From Shinella zoogloeoides (GTDB lineage Bacteria > Pseudomonadota > Alphaproteobacteria > Rhizobiales > Rhizobiaceae), in the NCBI RefSeq assembly GCF_033705735.1, contig NZ_CP131130.1:1615001-1679000 (forward strand): 64,000 nt of DNA, written 5' to 3'. Made by a program: the position numbers and the translations under genes. The notes below the pieces were generated by a model, which searched no databases, had not been told where the DNA came from, and saw only the letters and a program-made list of their open reading frames with translations. Numbering within the stretch: the stretch's first letter is position 1; each line of letters opens with the position of its first letter. Shown here piece after piece: positions 1-9,139 of the stretch.

Positions 1-1472
1 ACGGCGACCGAGCGCACCATGTCGCCGATCTCGTCGCCGCGGTTGCGCCCGTCGATGCTGATATCGAGGTCGCCGCTGGCGAGCCGCGACATGGCCTCGG
101 TGACGCGCTTCAGCGGACCGCGCAGGGTTTCCACCAGCATCAGGCCGCCGATGATGGCGAGCAGCGTGCCCGCGACCATGGCGATGATGGAGACATTGGC
201 CGAGCGCTGGCTGTCCTTCTTGCCGGCTTCCTGCGCGCTGGAGACGAACTGCTCGAGCGTCTGGCTGGCATCGGCGACCGAGGCATAGGCGGCAACACGC
301 GCCGCCTGCCACTTCTCGCCGACGGAGATGAGATCCTGCGTGCCCTTCTTGATCTTGGCGAGCGAGGGGGCGAGCTTTTCGGCAAGGTCGCGCAATGCGG
401 CATTCTTCGCGCCGAGTTCGGCAAGCTTGCCAGCGCTTTCGGAAACCGCCTTCACGTCCACCAGCACGGCGTCGCGGCTCGCCTGGTCGAGCTTGCGGTG
501 CAGCTCGCTGATATGCAGGCGGGTCTCGTCGATGCCCTTGAACGTATCGCCCATCAGCGCGATCAGCGTCTTCAGGAGGGCGATCTCGGCATCCATGCCG
601 ACGAAACGCTTGGCGGCGGTGTCGGAGTTCTTGCCGGCCTCCTTCACGAAATCCGCATCGAATTTCGAAAGCCGCGTCAGAACCGGCACGAATTTCGTCT
701 TCTTCGTCTCGGCATCGTCGCCGGCGGCGAGAATTTCCTTGATGGCGACGATCTCGGCCTCGAGCGGCTTGATCTGCTCCAGCGCCTTGGCCGAGGCGAT
801 CGCCTTGGATTCGTCGAGCTGCTTGAGGAGCGGTGGCAGATAGGTCTCGGCCGCCTTCACCTTGTCCTCGGCCTTCATCGCCAGCGCGACGGGCTTGCGG
901 AACTTGCCGATGCGCTCGGCAAGGCCCTGATAGGCGGCGGCGTCGAAAAGCAGCGCCTTGGCGAAGGCTTCCTTCTCGCCCGATTCGCCACGGATGACGC
1001 CGATCTGCTTTTCGGCGAATTCGCCGTCGCGCGTCATGGCGGCAAGCGCGCCTTCGAGGTCAGCCGTCACGGCGTTGCGTTCCTGGTCGATGGCCCAGAG
1101 CGTCTCGCTCTGGCTGCGCATGGTCGCGGCAAGCGCGACGACGGAAGCGATCTTCGCCTTTTCCGCCGCGTCGGGCAGAAGCGCGTCGAGATCGTGGATC
1201 CCGGCCTCCTGCTCGTCGATCCGCGCGCCCAGCGCATCGCGCGTTTCCTGGCCCGGCCGGTCGACGAAATCCTGAAGCCCGGTGCGCAGGTTCTGGAAAT
1301 GCGACAGGCTGTTGATCGTCTCACGCGTCACGGTCATGTGGCCGTTGAGCGTGCTTGCGGTGAAATAGCCGACGAGACCGATGCCCGCGATCAGGGCGAC
1401 GAGAGGAATGACGAAGAGCAGCACCTTCGTGACGATGCGACGCTGCTGCAGCAGGCGGTCGATGAATGACAT
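1..1472 (-). CDS. Methyl-accepting chemotaxis protein (partial, C-terminus outside window)
   Basis: Transmembrane chemoreceptor, read from an ATG at 1472 to the window edge (about 490 residues). A membrane segment lies at residues ~14-37, followed by a long, mostly helical periplasmic region rich in Ala, Lys and Glu. A second membrane segment falls at ~425-448, and the start of a HAMP linker follows (L-x-R-x-T-E-A-M, then SGDLD and GDEIGDMV). Chemoreceptors with this order relay ligand binding to CheA through a cytoplasmic coiled coil, which here would lie beyond base 1. The ligand cannot be told. No neighbour suggests an operon; the next gene upstream is divergent. Confidence 0.85.
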   Translation of the reverse strand, partial: MSFIDRLLQQRRIVTKVLLFVIPLVALIAGIGLVGYFTASTLNGHMTVTRETINSLSHFQNLRTGLQDFVDRPGQETRDALGARIDEQEAGIHDLDALLPDAAEKAKIASVVALAATMRSQSETLWAIDQERNAVTADLEGALAAMTRDGEFAEKQIGVIRGESGEKEAFAKALLFDAAAYQGLAERIGKFRKPVALAMKAEDKVKAAETYLPPLLKQLDESKAIASAKALEQIKPLEAEIVAIKEILAAGDDAETKKTKFVPVLTRLSKFDADFVKEAGKNSDTAAKRFVGMDAEIALLKTLIALMGDTFKGIDETRLHISELHRKLDQASRDAVLVDVKAVSESAGKLAELGAKNAALRDLAEKLAPSLAKIKKGTQDLISVGEKWQAARVAAYASVADASQTLEQFVSSAQEAGKKDSQRSANVSIIAMVAGTLLAIIGGLMLVETLRGPLKRVTEAMSRLASGDLDISIDGRNRGDEIGDMVRSVA

Positions 1473-1827
1473 GGATTCCCCAATATGTTCTTCTTATGAG
1501 AGCCAAGATTTCCCAGGGTGCCTCAAAGCCGAAGCGGCCGCTCGACTCGTTGCCGAGCCCGGCCGTTCTCCTCGCTGTCAGGGCTTCGGCCGATCTTCCA
1601 CCAGGCGGCGCGCCCTCACCCGTCGCATCATGCGATCGCTCATCGGGATCACGCAACGATAGGTGGGGAAGCTTAATGAAACCCTTCGGCGGGAGGGCAG
1701 CAATTCAGGCGCAAGCCGCACGGAAACCGGACTTTGCATCCTCTTTTGCCGTTACCCCTGATTGTTCCGGTCGATAAGCTGCGCCATTCGGCCTATGACA
1801 AGACGACAGAGGCTCGGAATCATCCGC
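1473..1827. other. Intergenic region between divergent genes
   Basis: About 355 bases separating the chemoreceptor (minus) from the exporter (plus). I see no convincing coding frame, repeat or strong hairpin. It must hold both promoters, but no clear -35/-10 pair could be picked. Confidence 0.5.
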
Positions 1828-2730
1828 ATGAACACTTCCGGAAACGCACGGGGCGCGCTCTACATGGTCATCGCCATGGCCGCCTTCACCTGCAACGACG
1901 CCCTCGTCAAATCCGTCACCCATGTCATGAATACCGGCCAAATCCTCTTCGTGCGCGGGCTGATGACCAGCGCGCTGGTCCTCCTGATCGCATGGAGCAT
2001 GAGCGCGCTCGGCTCCTGGCGGATCGTGTTGCAGCCGGCCGTGGCGCTGCGCCTTGCGGCGGAGATATTCGCCTCGCTCACCTATATCTCGGCTCTCGGC
2101 GCCATGCCGCTCGCCAATACGTCCGCCATCCTCCAGTCCCTGCCGCTCGCCGTCACGCTGGGCGCGGCGCTGTTCCTCGGCGAGACGGTCGGCTGGCGGC
2201 GCTGGCTTGCCATCGCCGCGGGCTTTGCCGGCGTGCTGGTCGTCATCCGGCCGGGCCCGGAGGGCTTTTCCATGGCGGCGATCTACGCCATCGGCTCGGT
2301 GGTCGGCGCCGCCGCGCGCGATCTTTCCACCCGCAGGATCCGCAGCGACGTGCCCTCCATCTTCATCAGCGCCGTGACGGCCGTCGCCATCACGCTGTTT
2401 GGCGGGGCGCTCGTCGTGCCGATGGGCGGTTGGCAGCCGATGCCGCCCGATGTCCTGGCGCGGCTGGCGGCGGCGAGCGTGCTGCTTCTCGTCGGCTACC
2501 AGACAATCGTCAGCGCCATGCGCGTCGGCGAGATCTCCTTCATCGCGCCCTTCCGCTATACCAGCCTCGTCTGGGCCATCGCCATCGGCTTCCTGTTCTT
2601 CGCCGAACTGCCCGACGCCTGGATGACGGTCGGCATTACGATCATCGTCGCCTCCGGCCTCTACACCTTCTACCGCGAGAACCGGCGGCGGTCCGACGCG
2701 GCCGAAGCGCAAATCCCCGTGGCATCCTGA
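1828..2730 (+). CDS. DMT-superfamily (EamA) transporter
   Basis: Inner-membrane permease of about 300 residues with ten predicted hydrophobic segments arranged as two EamA repeats. The first opens ARGALYMVIAMAAFTCNDALVKS; the second carries the typical LVGYQTIVSAMR and a late FAELPDAW segment. Such proteins usually export metabolites or drugs; the substrate cannot be told. The start at 1828 was chosen because it puts MNTSGNARGAL directly before the first membrane helix. An in-frame ATG at 1795 and an earlier one at 1762 would add only a basic tail. It lies 57 bases upstream of mobA on the same strand, but nothing ties it to molybdenum. Confidence 0.85.
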   Translation: MNTSGNARGALYMVIAMAAFTCNDALVKSVTHVMNTGQILFVRGLMTSALVLLIAWSMSALGSWRIVLQPAVALRLAAEIFASLTYISALGAMPLANTSAILQSLPLAVTLGAALFLGETVGWRRWLAIAAGFAGVLVVIRPGPEGFSMAAIYAIGSVVGAAARDLSTRRIRSDVPSIFISAVTAVAITLFGGALVVPMGGWQPMPPDVLARLAAASVLLLVGYQTIVSAMRVGEISFIAPFRYTSLVWAIAIGFLFFAELPDAWMTVGITIIVASGLYTFYRENRRRSDAAEAQIPVAS

Positions 2731-2787
2731 ACACTTGCGGGCAAAGCCCGCAGGGCCTAGATCGGATAAAGGAAAGGCGGGGAGGAA

Positions 2788-3423
2788 ATGGCACTGAGCG
2801 AGACGATACCGGGCGTGATCCTGGCCGGCGGCCTGTCGTCCCGCATGGGGCAGGACAAGGCGCGCATCCGGCTCGGCGGACTCTCGCTGATCGATCGCGC
2901 CGCCCGGCGGCTGCGCCCGCAAGTCTCCGCCCTCGCCGTCAATGCCAACGGCCCCGTGCTTTTCGAGGAAGGCGGGGAACTGCCGGTCTTCGCCGATCTC
3001 GACGCCTCCCGCTCCGGCCCGCTCGGCGGCGTGCTCGCCGCCCTCGACCATGCAAGGCGCTTCCATCCCGAAGCGAGCCACGTCGCGACCGTGCCGACGG
3101 ACAGCCCTTTCTTCCCCGCCGATCTCGTCGCGCGCCTCGCTGAAGCCGTCGACAGGCCGGAGCGCATCGTCGCCGCCAGCTCGGCAAGCGGCCCTCATCC
3201 GGTTTTCGCCCTCTGGCCCGTCGCGCTGATGGACGATCTTGCCGCCTGGCTGGCCGGCGGTGGCGCGCTTCGGGTGCGCAGCTACCTGGAGCGCCACCAG
3301 GCGCGGGAGGTCGCCTTCCCGGCGGTCGAGACCCCGCGCGGCGCCTTCGACCCCTTCTTCAACATCAATACGCCGGACGATCTCGATGCGGCGGAAAACT
3401 GGCTCTGGATACTGGAACGATGA
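2788..3423 (+). CDS. mobA: Molybdenum cofactor guanylyltransferase MobA
   Basis: Cytosolic enzyme that joins GMP from GTP to molybdopterin, making the guanine dinucleotide cofactor used by DMSO-reductase-family enzymes. The 211-residue product opens with the family nucleotide-binding motif LAGGLSSRMGQDKA (residues 12-25). It has the metal-binding TVPTDSPFF at about 101-109 and the late FFNINTPDDL. A strong Shine-Dalgarno (GGGGAGGA) precedes the ATG at 2788. Its stop overlaps the mobB start by four bases (ATGA), so the two are translationally coupled. Confidence 0.95.
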   Translation: MALSETIPGVILAGGLSSRMGQDKARIRLGGLSLIDRAARRLRPQVSALAVNANGPVLFEEGGELPVFADLDASRSGPLGGVLAALDHARRFHPEASHVATVPTDSPFFPADLVARLAEAVDRPERIVAASSASGPHPVFALWPVALMDDLAAWLAGGGALRVRSYLERHQAREVAFPAVETPRGAFDPFFNINTPDDLDAAENWLWILER

Positions 3424-3929
3424 CGCGACCGAAAATCTTCGGCATTGCCGGCTGGAAGAATTCCGGCAAGACCGGCCTTGCCGTCCGCCTTGTGAGCGAA
3501 CTCGTCGCCCGCGGCTACCGCGTCTCGACCATCAAGCACGCTCACCATGACTTCGACATCGACAAGGTCGGCGCCGACAGCTACCGCCACCGACAGGCCG
3601 GCGCCCATGAGGTCACCATCGTCTCCGGCACGCGCTATGCCATCATGCACGAGCTGCGCGGCGCGCCGGAACCCTCCTTCGAGGAGATCCTCGCCCGCCT
3701 CGCCCCCTGCGACCTCGTGCTGATCGAGGGCTACAAGCGCGAGCCGATCCCGAAGATCGAGGCACGCCGGCTGGACGCGGCCAACCGCACGCCGCTCGCC
3801 CCGGAAGATCCCCATATCGCCGCCATCGCCGCCGACCATCCGGTCCCGGATGCGGCGCTGCCCGTCTTCAACCTCGACGACACGAAGGCCATCGCCGATT
3901 TTGTCATCCGCCTCACCGGCCTTGCCTGA
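3420..3929 (+). CDS. mobB: Molybdopterin-guanine dinucleotide biosynthesis protein MobB
   Basis: Small GTP-binding partner of MobA (169 residues). The P-loop is GWKNSGKT at residues 11-18, followed by the family segment with VSTIKHAHHDFDIDKVGADSYRH. A late LIEGYKREPIPKIE matches the MobB core. It is thought to assist guanylation or cofactor delivery and is often dispensable. It starts inside the mobA stop codon and ends 16 bases before a strong hairpin that separates it from a convergent gene. Confidence 0.95.
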   Translation: MTRPKIFGIAGWKNSGKTGLAVRLVSELVARGYRVSTIKHAHHDFDIDKVGADSYRHRQAGAHEVTIVSGTRYAIMHELRGAPEPSFEEILARLAPCDLVLIEGYKREPIPKIEARRLDAANRTPLAPEDPHIAAIAADHPVPDAALPVFNLDDTKAIADFVIRLTGLA

Positions 3930-3944
3930 CCGCCGGACATGAAA

Positions 3945-3972
3945 AAGGCCGCGGGATTTCTCCCGCGGCCTT
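3945..3972. terminator. Bidirectional terminator between mobB and the OmpA-family gene
   Basis: Perfect 12-bp stem (AAGGCCGCGGGA) with loop TTTC. It is preceded by an A-run and followed by T-rich sequence, so it can stop transcripts from both sides of this convergent gene pair. Confidence 0.85.
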
Positions 3973-3990
3973 CTCCGTTCATGCCTGCGA

Positions 3991-6180
3991 TCAGTTCTGC
4001 GCGACCGGACGGACCAGCGTCGTGACGCGACGGATGGTGACGCGGCGGTTCTGCTGTTCTGCGGACTGGGTGCGAACCTTCAGGAAGCGTTCGCCATAGC
4101 CCTGCGTCTGCAGGTTTTCCGGCGGGATGCCATAGACGTCGGTGAGCAGGCTCGCGACGGATTCGGCGCGTTCGTCGGAGAGGATGAGGTTCGACTTGTC
4201 CGAACCCACCGCATCCGTATGGCCTTCGATGAGGAAGGTCTCGCCCGCATCCTTGTCCAGCACCTTCTGCATGGCGTCGGCGACCTTGCGCAAGGTACGG
4301 GCCTGCGACATCGGCACTTCGGCGCTGCCGGTGGCGAAGGTGATCGTATCGAGGTCGATACGGCGCACCTTGTCGCGCAGGCGGGCCGAGTGCTTCACCT
4401 CGTCGATCGTGTAGACGCGCTCGACGCGCTCGACCGGCGGCTCGGCGAGGAAGTCGTAATAGTCGCGGTCCGGATCGCTGGACGTGTCGATGATGTAGTC
4501 GCGAACCGGAATGCGCAAGCGCATCGGCGGCAGCTCGTAGCCGACATCGACGAAATCGGGCCGCGGCGCATCGTCGCCGAGGTCGGGCGCATAGACGAGG
4601 ATGTGCTCGTCGCCGTCGCGGCCGATGCGCGAACGCTGGATGATGTCGCCGTAGCGGTTGTAGATCGTCACCAGCCGCACGCCGCCCGGACGCACGATGG
4701 TTTCACGGACACGGCCGCGCGCGAGGTTGTCGTAATAGACCTCTTCCGAATCGTGCCGCAGGCGTTCCCGGTCATCGCCACGCACGACGAGCTGGTTGCC
4801 GATCGACAGAACCATGCGGTTGTCGACCTTCTCCACCACGTTCACATGCGTGACATTGTTGTTCACCGTGTTGTTGTTGACGGTGTTGTTCACGACCGTG
4901 TTGTTGATCACGGTATTGTTGATGACATTGGTCGTCTGCGGGACTTCGAAGACAGGCGCGGCGTCGAGGCGCTCGCCCTTTTCCTTGATCGCGGCGTCGA
5001 TTCGCTGCGGCAGGGCCTCACGCACCTCGTCCGAGATGGGAGCCTGAGCCGAGACGTCAGATTCCGGCATGGGAGCCGCCTCTTCCTCGGCACGCAGTTC
5101 CTCGCGCTTCTTGCGGCGCTGGTCGCGGCTCTTCTGGCCGCCGGCATTGTCGGCGTCCTTGTCGCTGTCCAGCACGGCGGCACCGTTTTCGACCGGCAGG
5201 ACGACGGTTTCGTCGGTCTTGCTCGGGTCAGCGGCGATTTCCTGCTTCTGCTCCTCGGAAAGGGTCTCGACGACGGCCGGAGCCTTCTTCTCGCCGGATG
5301 CCTCGCCGCCCTCGGCGGTGGCCGGCTGCTGTTCCGCGTCCATCGGCTGTTCGGCGGTCGAAGGCTGCCCTTCCGTTTCGGCAGGCGTGCCCTCGCCGGT
5401 CATTGCCGGCTGTTCCTCGGTCGGCTGCTGCCCTTCGGTCTGCTGCTGCTCCTGCTGGTGCCGCTTCTTGCCCTTGCGTTCCTTCTGCGAGGGCTGCTGC
5501 TCCTCGGCCGGCTGGGCGCTTTCCTCACCGGCCTTCTGCTCCTCGGCCTGACGCGGGGTGTCCGCATTCTGCTCTTCGGCGGGCTGCTGCTCCTCGGTCT
5601 GCTGCTGCTCCTGCTGCTGCTGGTGCTTCTTGCCCTTGCGCTCCTTCTTCGGGCGCTGCTGCTCTTCTTCGGCAGGCTGGGCGCTTTCCTCGGCAGCGCG
5701 CTGCTGATCCTCAGCCTGACGCTGGGTGTCCTCACCGACCGCGTTCTGCTCCTCGGCAGGCTGCTGCTCTTCGCTCTGCTGTTCCTGCTGGTGCCGCTTC
5801 TTGCCCTTGCGCTCCTTCTGGGTGCGGGGCTGCTCTTCCTCGGCGGCCGGCTGGGCACTTTCCTCGGCGGCCTTCTGCTCCTCGGCCTGACGCTGGGCTT
5901 CCTGTTCGGCCGCGCGCTGCTGATCCTCGGCAGCCTTCTGCTGTTCCTCGGCCTGACGCTGCTGCTCTTCAGCCTGACGCTGTTGTTCCTCTGCCTGGCG
6001 CTGTTCCTCCTGCTGCTGCTTCAGCAGCAGTTCGTCCTCGCTCGGCTGGCCTTCATCGGAGCTTTCCTGAGCAACCTCGAAGGGCTTCGACAGGGCATCG
6101 GCCAGCGAGGGCGTGGCGATCAGCGATGCCGAAAGCAGCGGAAGCGCCACGGTTGCAAAAAGTCTTGAGCGAAAAGTCAT
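3991..6180 (-). CDS. OmpA-family outer-membrane/peptidoglycan-binding protein with Gln/Glu-rich spacer
   Basis: Exported protein of 729 residues. A signal peptide (residues 1-29, ending LADA) leads into a ~250-residue, highly charged spacer built from RQAEEQQ-type repeats and repeated KERKGKK blocks. An Asn/Val tract (NNTV repeated) follows at ~418-443, then a beta-rich middle. The C-terminal OmpA domain spans ~612-725, with TFATGSAEV, the peptidoglycan-binding LIEGHTDAVGSDKSNLILSDERAE and a closing NRRVTI. By family it should bind diaminopimelate in peptidoglycan. The long spacer could reach across the periplasm as a coiled coil. It is monocistronic and convergent with mobB. Confidence 0.85.
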   Translation of the reverse strand: MTFRSRLFATVALPLLSASLIATPSLADALSKPFEVAQESSDEGQPSEDELLLKQQQEEQRQAEEQQRQAEEQQRQAEEQQKAAEDQQRAAEQEAQRQAEEQKAAEESAQPAAEEEQPRTQKERKGKKRHQQEQQSEEQQPAEEQNAVGEDTQRQAEDQQRAAEESAQPAEEEQQRPKKERKGKKHQQQQEQQQTEEQQPAEEQNADTPRQAEEQKAGEESAQPAEEQQPSQKERKGKKRHQQEQQQTEGQQPTEEQPAMTGEGTPAETEGQPSTAEQPMDAEQQPATAEGGEASGEKKAPAVVETLSEEQKQEIAADPSKTDETVVLPVENGAAVLDSDKDADNAGGQKSRDQRRKKREELRAEEEAAPMPESDVSAQAPISDEVREALPQRIDAAIKEKGERLDAAPVFEVPQTTNVINNTVINNTVVNNTVNNNTVNNNVTHVNVVEKVDNRMVLSIGNQLVVRGDDRERLRHDSEEVYYDNLARGRVRETIVRPGGVRLVTIYNRYGDIIQRSRIGRDGDEHILVYAPDLGDDAPRPDFVDVGYELPPMRLRIPVRDYIIDTSSDPDRDYYDFLAEPPVERVERVYTIDEVKHSARLRDKVRRIDLDTITFATGSAEVPMSQARTLRKVADAMQKVLDKDAGETFLIEGHTDAVGSDKSNLILSDERAESVASLLTDVYGIPPENLQTQGYGERFLKVRTQSAEQQNRRVTIRRVTTLVRPVAQN
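5400..6020 (-). repeat. Low-complexity tandem/interspersed repeat inside the OmpA-family gene
   Basis: In-frame repetition of CAG/GAG-rich units encoding Q, E, A and R. It includes five or more tandem RQAEEQQ heptads near the N-terminus. Three longer blocks follow, each running through AEEQ, ESAQPAEE, KERKGKK and HQQEQQ. Repeats this similar at DNA level are prone to length change by slippage or recombination. Confidence 0.85.
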
Positions 6181-6519
6181 CGTTCTGTCCTCACGGTGTC
6201 CCGTCTGTTGTTTCGAGAGCGACCGGCCGGCTTCTGCGGCCGGTCGGCAAATCGCCGTTGTCCTGAAAAGGCGTAATCAGAGGCGCCTGAATGCCCGCTG
6301 AACAACCTCCTGTTGACCGGCGAGATAGGTCGCGCCTTCCGCCGAACCAGAGGCGGGCGCAGAAATTGTCGGGGAAACGGGGCGGAATGACGGCGGAAAA
6401 CCAGTTGATTTTTTGGCGAAAACGGGTCGATTATCCGGCCCAAGCGGGCAGTCCTGCCCGCTGGACTTAAGGCCCGGACAAAAAGAAGAACCCGAGCGCC
6501 TTCAACTGAGAGGATTAAA
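6181..6519. promoter_or_regulatory. Upstream region of the amino-acid ABC importer, with leader hairpin
   Basis: A 339-base intergenic region between divergent genes. At 6443-6462 it holds a perfect 9-bp inverted repeat (AGCGGGCAG / CTGCCCGCT, two-base loop) about 57 bases before the binding-protein start. It lacks a T-run, so it looks more like an mRNA-leader or operator element than a terminator. No promoter could be placed with confidence. Confidence 0.4.
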
Positions 6520-7302
6520 ATGCGTATTTCCAAACGTTTCACGCTGGCAGCCTCCGCCGCCGTCATCGCGCTGTTCGCCTCGTCTGCCGCGATGGCGGAG
6601 GGCGAGAAGATCGTGATCGCCACGGAAGGCGCCTACCCGCCCTTCAACAATCTCGAATCCGACGGCACGCTGACCGGCTTCGACGTCGACATCGCCAAGG
6701 CCCTCTGCGAGGAGATGAAGGCGGACTGCACCTTCGTCACGCAGGACTGGGACGGCATGATCCCCGCGCTGATCGCAAAGAAGTTCGACGCGATCTTCGC
6801 CTCCATGTCGATCACCGACGAGCGCAAGGAAAAGGTCGACTTCTCCAAGAAGTACTACAACACGCCGCCGGCCATCGTCGTGCCGAAGGATTCCGACATC
6901 AAGGACGCCTCGGCCGAATCGCTTGCCGGCAAGACGCTCGGCGCACAGGGTTCCACGACCCACGCCAACTATGCCGAAGCGCATATGAAGGATGCCGAGC
7001 TCAAGCTCTACCCCACGGCTGACGAATACAAGCTCGACATCGCCAACGGCCGTATCGATGCGGCCATCGACGACGTCGTGATTCTCTCCGAATGGCTGAA
7101 GACCGAAGACGGCGCCTGCTGCAAGCTGCTCGGCACCCTGCCGGTCGATCCCGTCATCAACGGCAACGGCGTGGGCGCGGCCGTGCGCAAGGGCGATCCG
7201 CTCGCCGACAAGTTCACGGCGGCGATCGCCGCGATCCGCGCCAACGGCAAGTACCAGGAAATCAACGCCAAGTACTTCCCGTTCGACGTCTACGGTGAGT
7301 GA
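6520..7302 (+). CDS. Amino-acid ABC transporter, periplasmic substrate-binding protein
   Basis: Family-3 solute-binding protein (260 residues) with a clear Sec signal peptide cut after AMA at about residue 26. The mature part begins KIVIATEGAYPPFN and has TGFDVDIAKALCEEM and FDAIFASMSITDERK. These segments mark the polar or basic amino-acid group (lysine/arginine/ornithine, octopine, nopaline binders). It supplies substrate to the two permeases downstream. A start with GAGAGGATT just upstream supports 6520. The exact amino acid cannot be told from sequence alone. Confidence 0.92.
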   Translation: MRISKRFTLAASAAVIALFASSAAMAEGEKIVIATEGAYPPFNNLESDGTLTGFDVDIAKALCEEMKADCTFVTQDWDGMIPALIAKKFDAIFASMSITDERKEKVDFSKKYYNTPPAIVVPKDSDIKDASAESLAGKTLGAQGSTTHANYAEAHMKDAELKLYPTADEYKLDIANGRIDAAIDDVVILSEWLKTEDGACCKLLGTLPVDPVINGNGVGAAVRKGDPLADKFTAAIAAIRANGKYQEINAKYFPFDVYGE

Positions 7303-7358
7303 TAGGCAACATCTTTCTCTTCATGCGGGTTTTTTCTGACCCCATCACGAGAATGCAG

Positions 7359-7384
7359 CGGCGGGAGGGCTTGCTCTCCTGCCG
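7359..7384 (+). promoter_or_regulatory. Intercistronic stem-loop between binding-protein and permease genes
   Basis: Imperfect 9-bp hairpin (CGGCGGGAG / CTCCTGCCG, with one G-U pair) followed by TATTTGTTT. Hairpins here commonly make the binding-protein mRNA more abundant than the permease message; that role is inferred from position. Confidence 0.5.
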
Positions 7385-7506
7385 TATTTGTTTGAGAAGT
7401 CGAGGATAGACGGGGTTTCGCGACCGAAACGGCGTCGCTACGAACAAAAGACGGGGCGTGGAAAACGCCTTAAAGACAAGCGCAAAGCGCATCGGGGGAT
7501 TTTGGC

Positions 7507-8310
7507 ATGAGCGGGTTCTTCACCGCCATTGTCGAGGCGGTATACGCGTTTTTCGGGATCATAGATCCTCTCTGCGGGCCGGTCGGCATCTTCAAACTGT
7601 TCGCGGGTAACACGCTGCTGGCATGCGGCGATGCCGGCTGGGGCGACGAAATCGCCTTCGGCTTCCTGGTCACCGGAGCGCTTGCCGTCGCCACCCTGCC
7701 CGTCGGTCTCGCCATGGGCTTCTTCATCGCGCTTGCCAAGCAGTCGGAAGAAAAGTCGCTGCGCCTCGCGGCAGACATCTACACCACGCTCTTCCGCGGC
7801 CTGCCGGAACTGCTGACGCTGTTCATCGTCTATTACGGCCTGCAGATCCTCGTGCAGAACCTCATGACCGCCATCGGTTATCAGGGCACGGTCGAGATCA
7901 ACGCCTTCGCCGCCGGCATGGTGGCGCTCGGCGTCGTCTTCTCCGCCTATTGCTCGGAAGTGCTGCTCTCGGCCTTCAAGGCCATTCCGCGCGGCCAGTA
8001 CGAGGCAGGCTATGCGCTCGGCCTGCATCACGGACGCACCATGCAGCTCATCGTCCTGCCGCAGCTCATCCGCGTCGCCCTGCCCGGCCTCGGCAATCTC
8101 TGGATGGCACTGCTCAAGGATACCGCCCTCGTCTCGGTCGTCGGCCTTCCCGATATCCTGCGCCAGACCAGCGTCGCCGCACGCGTGACCAAGCAGGCCT
8201 TCGAGTTCTACGCCATCGCCTGCCTGCTCTTCCTCATCCTCGCCTTCCTCTCCTCGCTGATCTTCTCGTGGATCGAGAGCTGGGCCAAGCGTTCGGAGGC
8301 CGCGCGATGA
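7507..8310 (+). CDS. Amino-acid ABC transporter permease (HisQ/OccQ-type)
   Basis: Inner-membrane permease of 267 residues with about five hydrophobic segments. The cytoplasmic EAA loop reads EAGYALGLHHGRTMQLIVLPQLIRVALPGLGN, the docking site for an ATPase. TTLFRGLPELLTLFIVYYG is the family's early signature. Its stop overlaps the next permease start (ATGA), so a Q-M heterodimer is expected. It is separated from the binding-protein gene by 204 bases containing a stem-loop. Confidence 0.92.
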   Translation: MSGFFTAIVEAVYAFFGIIDPLCGPVGIFKLFAGNTLLACGDAGWGDEIAFGFLVTGALAVATLPVGLAMGFFIALAKQSEEKSLRLAADIYTTLFRGLPELLTLFIVYYGLQILVQNLMTAIGYQGTVEINAFAAGMVALGVVFSAYCSEVLLSAFKAIPRGQYEAGYALGLHHGRTMQLIVLPQLIRVALPGLGNLWMALLKDTALVSVVGLPDILRQTSVAARVTKQAFEFYAIACLLFLILAFLSSLIFSWIESWAKRSEAAR

Positions 8311-9137
8311 GCCACGTCACCACCCTCCTGCCGCCGCAGGCCCCGCCCCCGGCGCCGCCCAAGCCCTTCACCGCCGGCCGCTTCTTCGGCAACGTCTTCC
8401 TCGGCGTCTGGCTGGCGCTCACCGTCGGCATCTTCATGATGATGGTCGAGGGCTGGGATCCGGAGAAATTCACCAAATACGGCCCGAACTACATTTCCGG
8501 CCTCGGCGTGACGCTGCTGCTCGTCAGCCTTTCCATCGTGCTCGGCGGCCTGCTCTCGCTGCCCATCGCCTTCGCGCGCATGTCGAAGAACAAGGCCCTG
8601 TCCTGGCTCGCCTATGGCTATGTCTACTTCTTCCGCGGCACGCCGCTGCTGACGCAGCTCTTCCTCGTCTATTACGGCCTCGGCAGCTTCTCGGCCGAGC
8701 TGAAGGCCTGGGGGCTCTGGTGGTTCTTCCGCGATGCGTGGAACTGCGCGCTGCTGACCTTCACCCTCAACACCGCCGCCTACCAGGCCGAGATCCTGCG
8801 CGGGGCGATCGAGAGCGTCGCGCGCGGCCAGCACGAGGGCGCCGCCGCCCTCGGCCTGCCGAAGAAGGTCGCCTTCTTCAAGGTCATCCTGCCGCAGGCG
8901 CTCATCGTGGCGCTGCGCCCCTACGGCAACGAGATCATTCTGATGATCAAGGGCTCGGCCATCGTCGCCATCGTCACGGTTTTCGACCTGATGGGCGAGA
9001 CCCGCCGCGCTTTCTCGCGCACCTTCGACTACCAGGCCTATCTCTGGGCGGCGCTGCTCTACCTCATCATCGTGGAGCTGCTGCGCAATGTCTGGGCCTG
9101 GCTGGAAGCCCGCCTGACGCGCCACCTCAAGCGCTGA
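8307..9137 (+). CDS. Amino-acid ABC transporter permease (HisM/OccM-type)
   Basis: Second membrane subunit (276 residues), starting at 8307 within the previous stop codon. It has a Pro-rich N-terminal tail, then YVYFFRGTPLLTQLFLVYYGLG and an EAA loop (EGAAALGLPKKVAFFKVILPQA). Together with the upstream permease it would form the channel. No ATP-binding-subunit gene follows: a terminator and an unrelated gene come next. The ATPase must therefore be encoded elsewhere or shared. Confidence 0.92.
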   Translation: MSHVTTLLPPQAPPPAPPKPFTAGRFFGNVFLGVWLALTVGIFMMMVEGWDPEKFTKYGPNYISGLGVTLLLVSLSIVLGGLLSLPIAFARMSKNKALSWLAYGYVYFFRGTPLLTQLFLVYYGLGSFSAELKAWGLWWFFRDAWNCALLTFTLNTAAYQAEILRGAIESVARGQHEGAAALGLPKKVAFFKVILPQALIVALRPYGNEIILMIKGSAIVAIVTVFDLMGETRRAFSRTFDYQAYLWAALLYLIIVELLRNVWAWLEARLTRHLKR

Positions 9138-9139
9138 AC

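Noticed and set aside
498..1469. Long plus-strand open frame opposite the first chemoreceptor
   Set aside because: It is the antisense shadow of a clear chemoreceptor; the product has no family features.
1705..3297. 530-codon minus-strand frame across the exporter and mobA
   Set aside because: Gly/Asp/Arg-rich antisense of GC-rich genes with no motif; both plus-strand genes are certain.
4219..6168. 649-codon plus-strand open frame rich in Leu opposite the OmpA-family gene
   Set aside because: It arises from translating the antisense of the CAG/GAG repeats; the minus-strand frame has a signal peptide and an OmpA domain.
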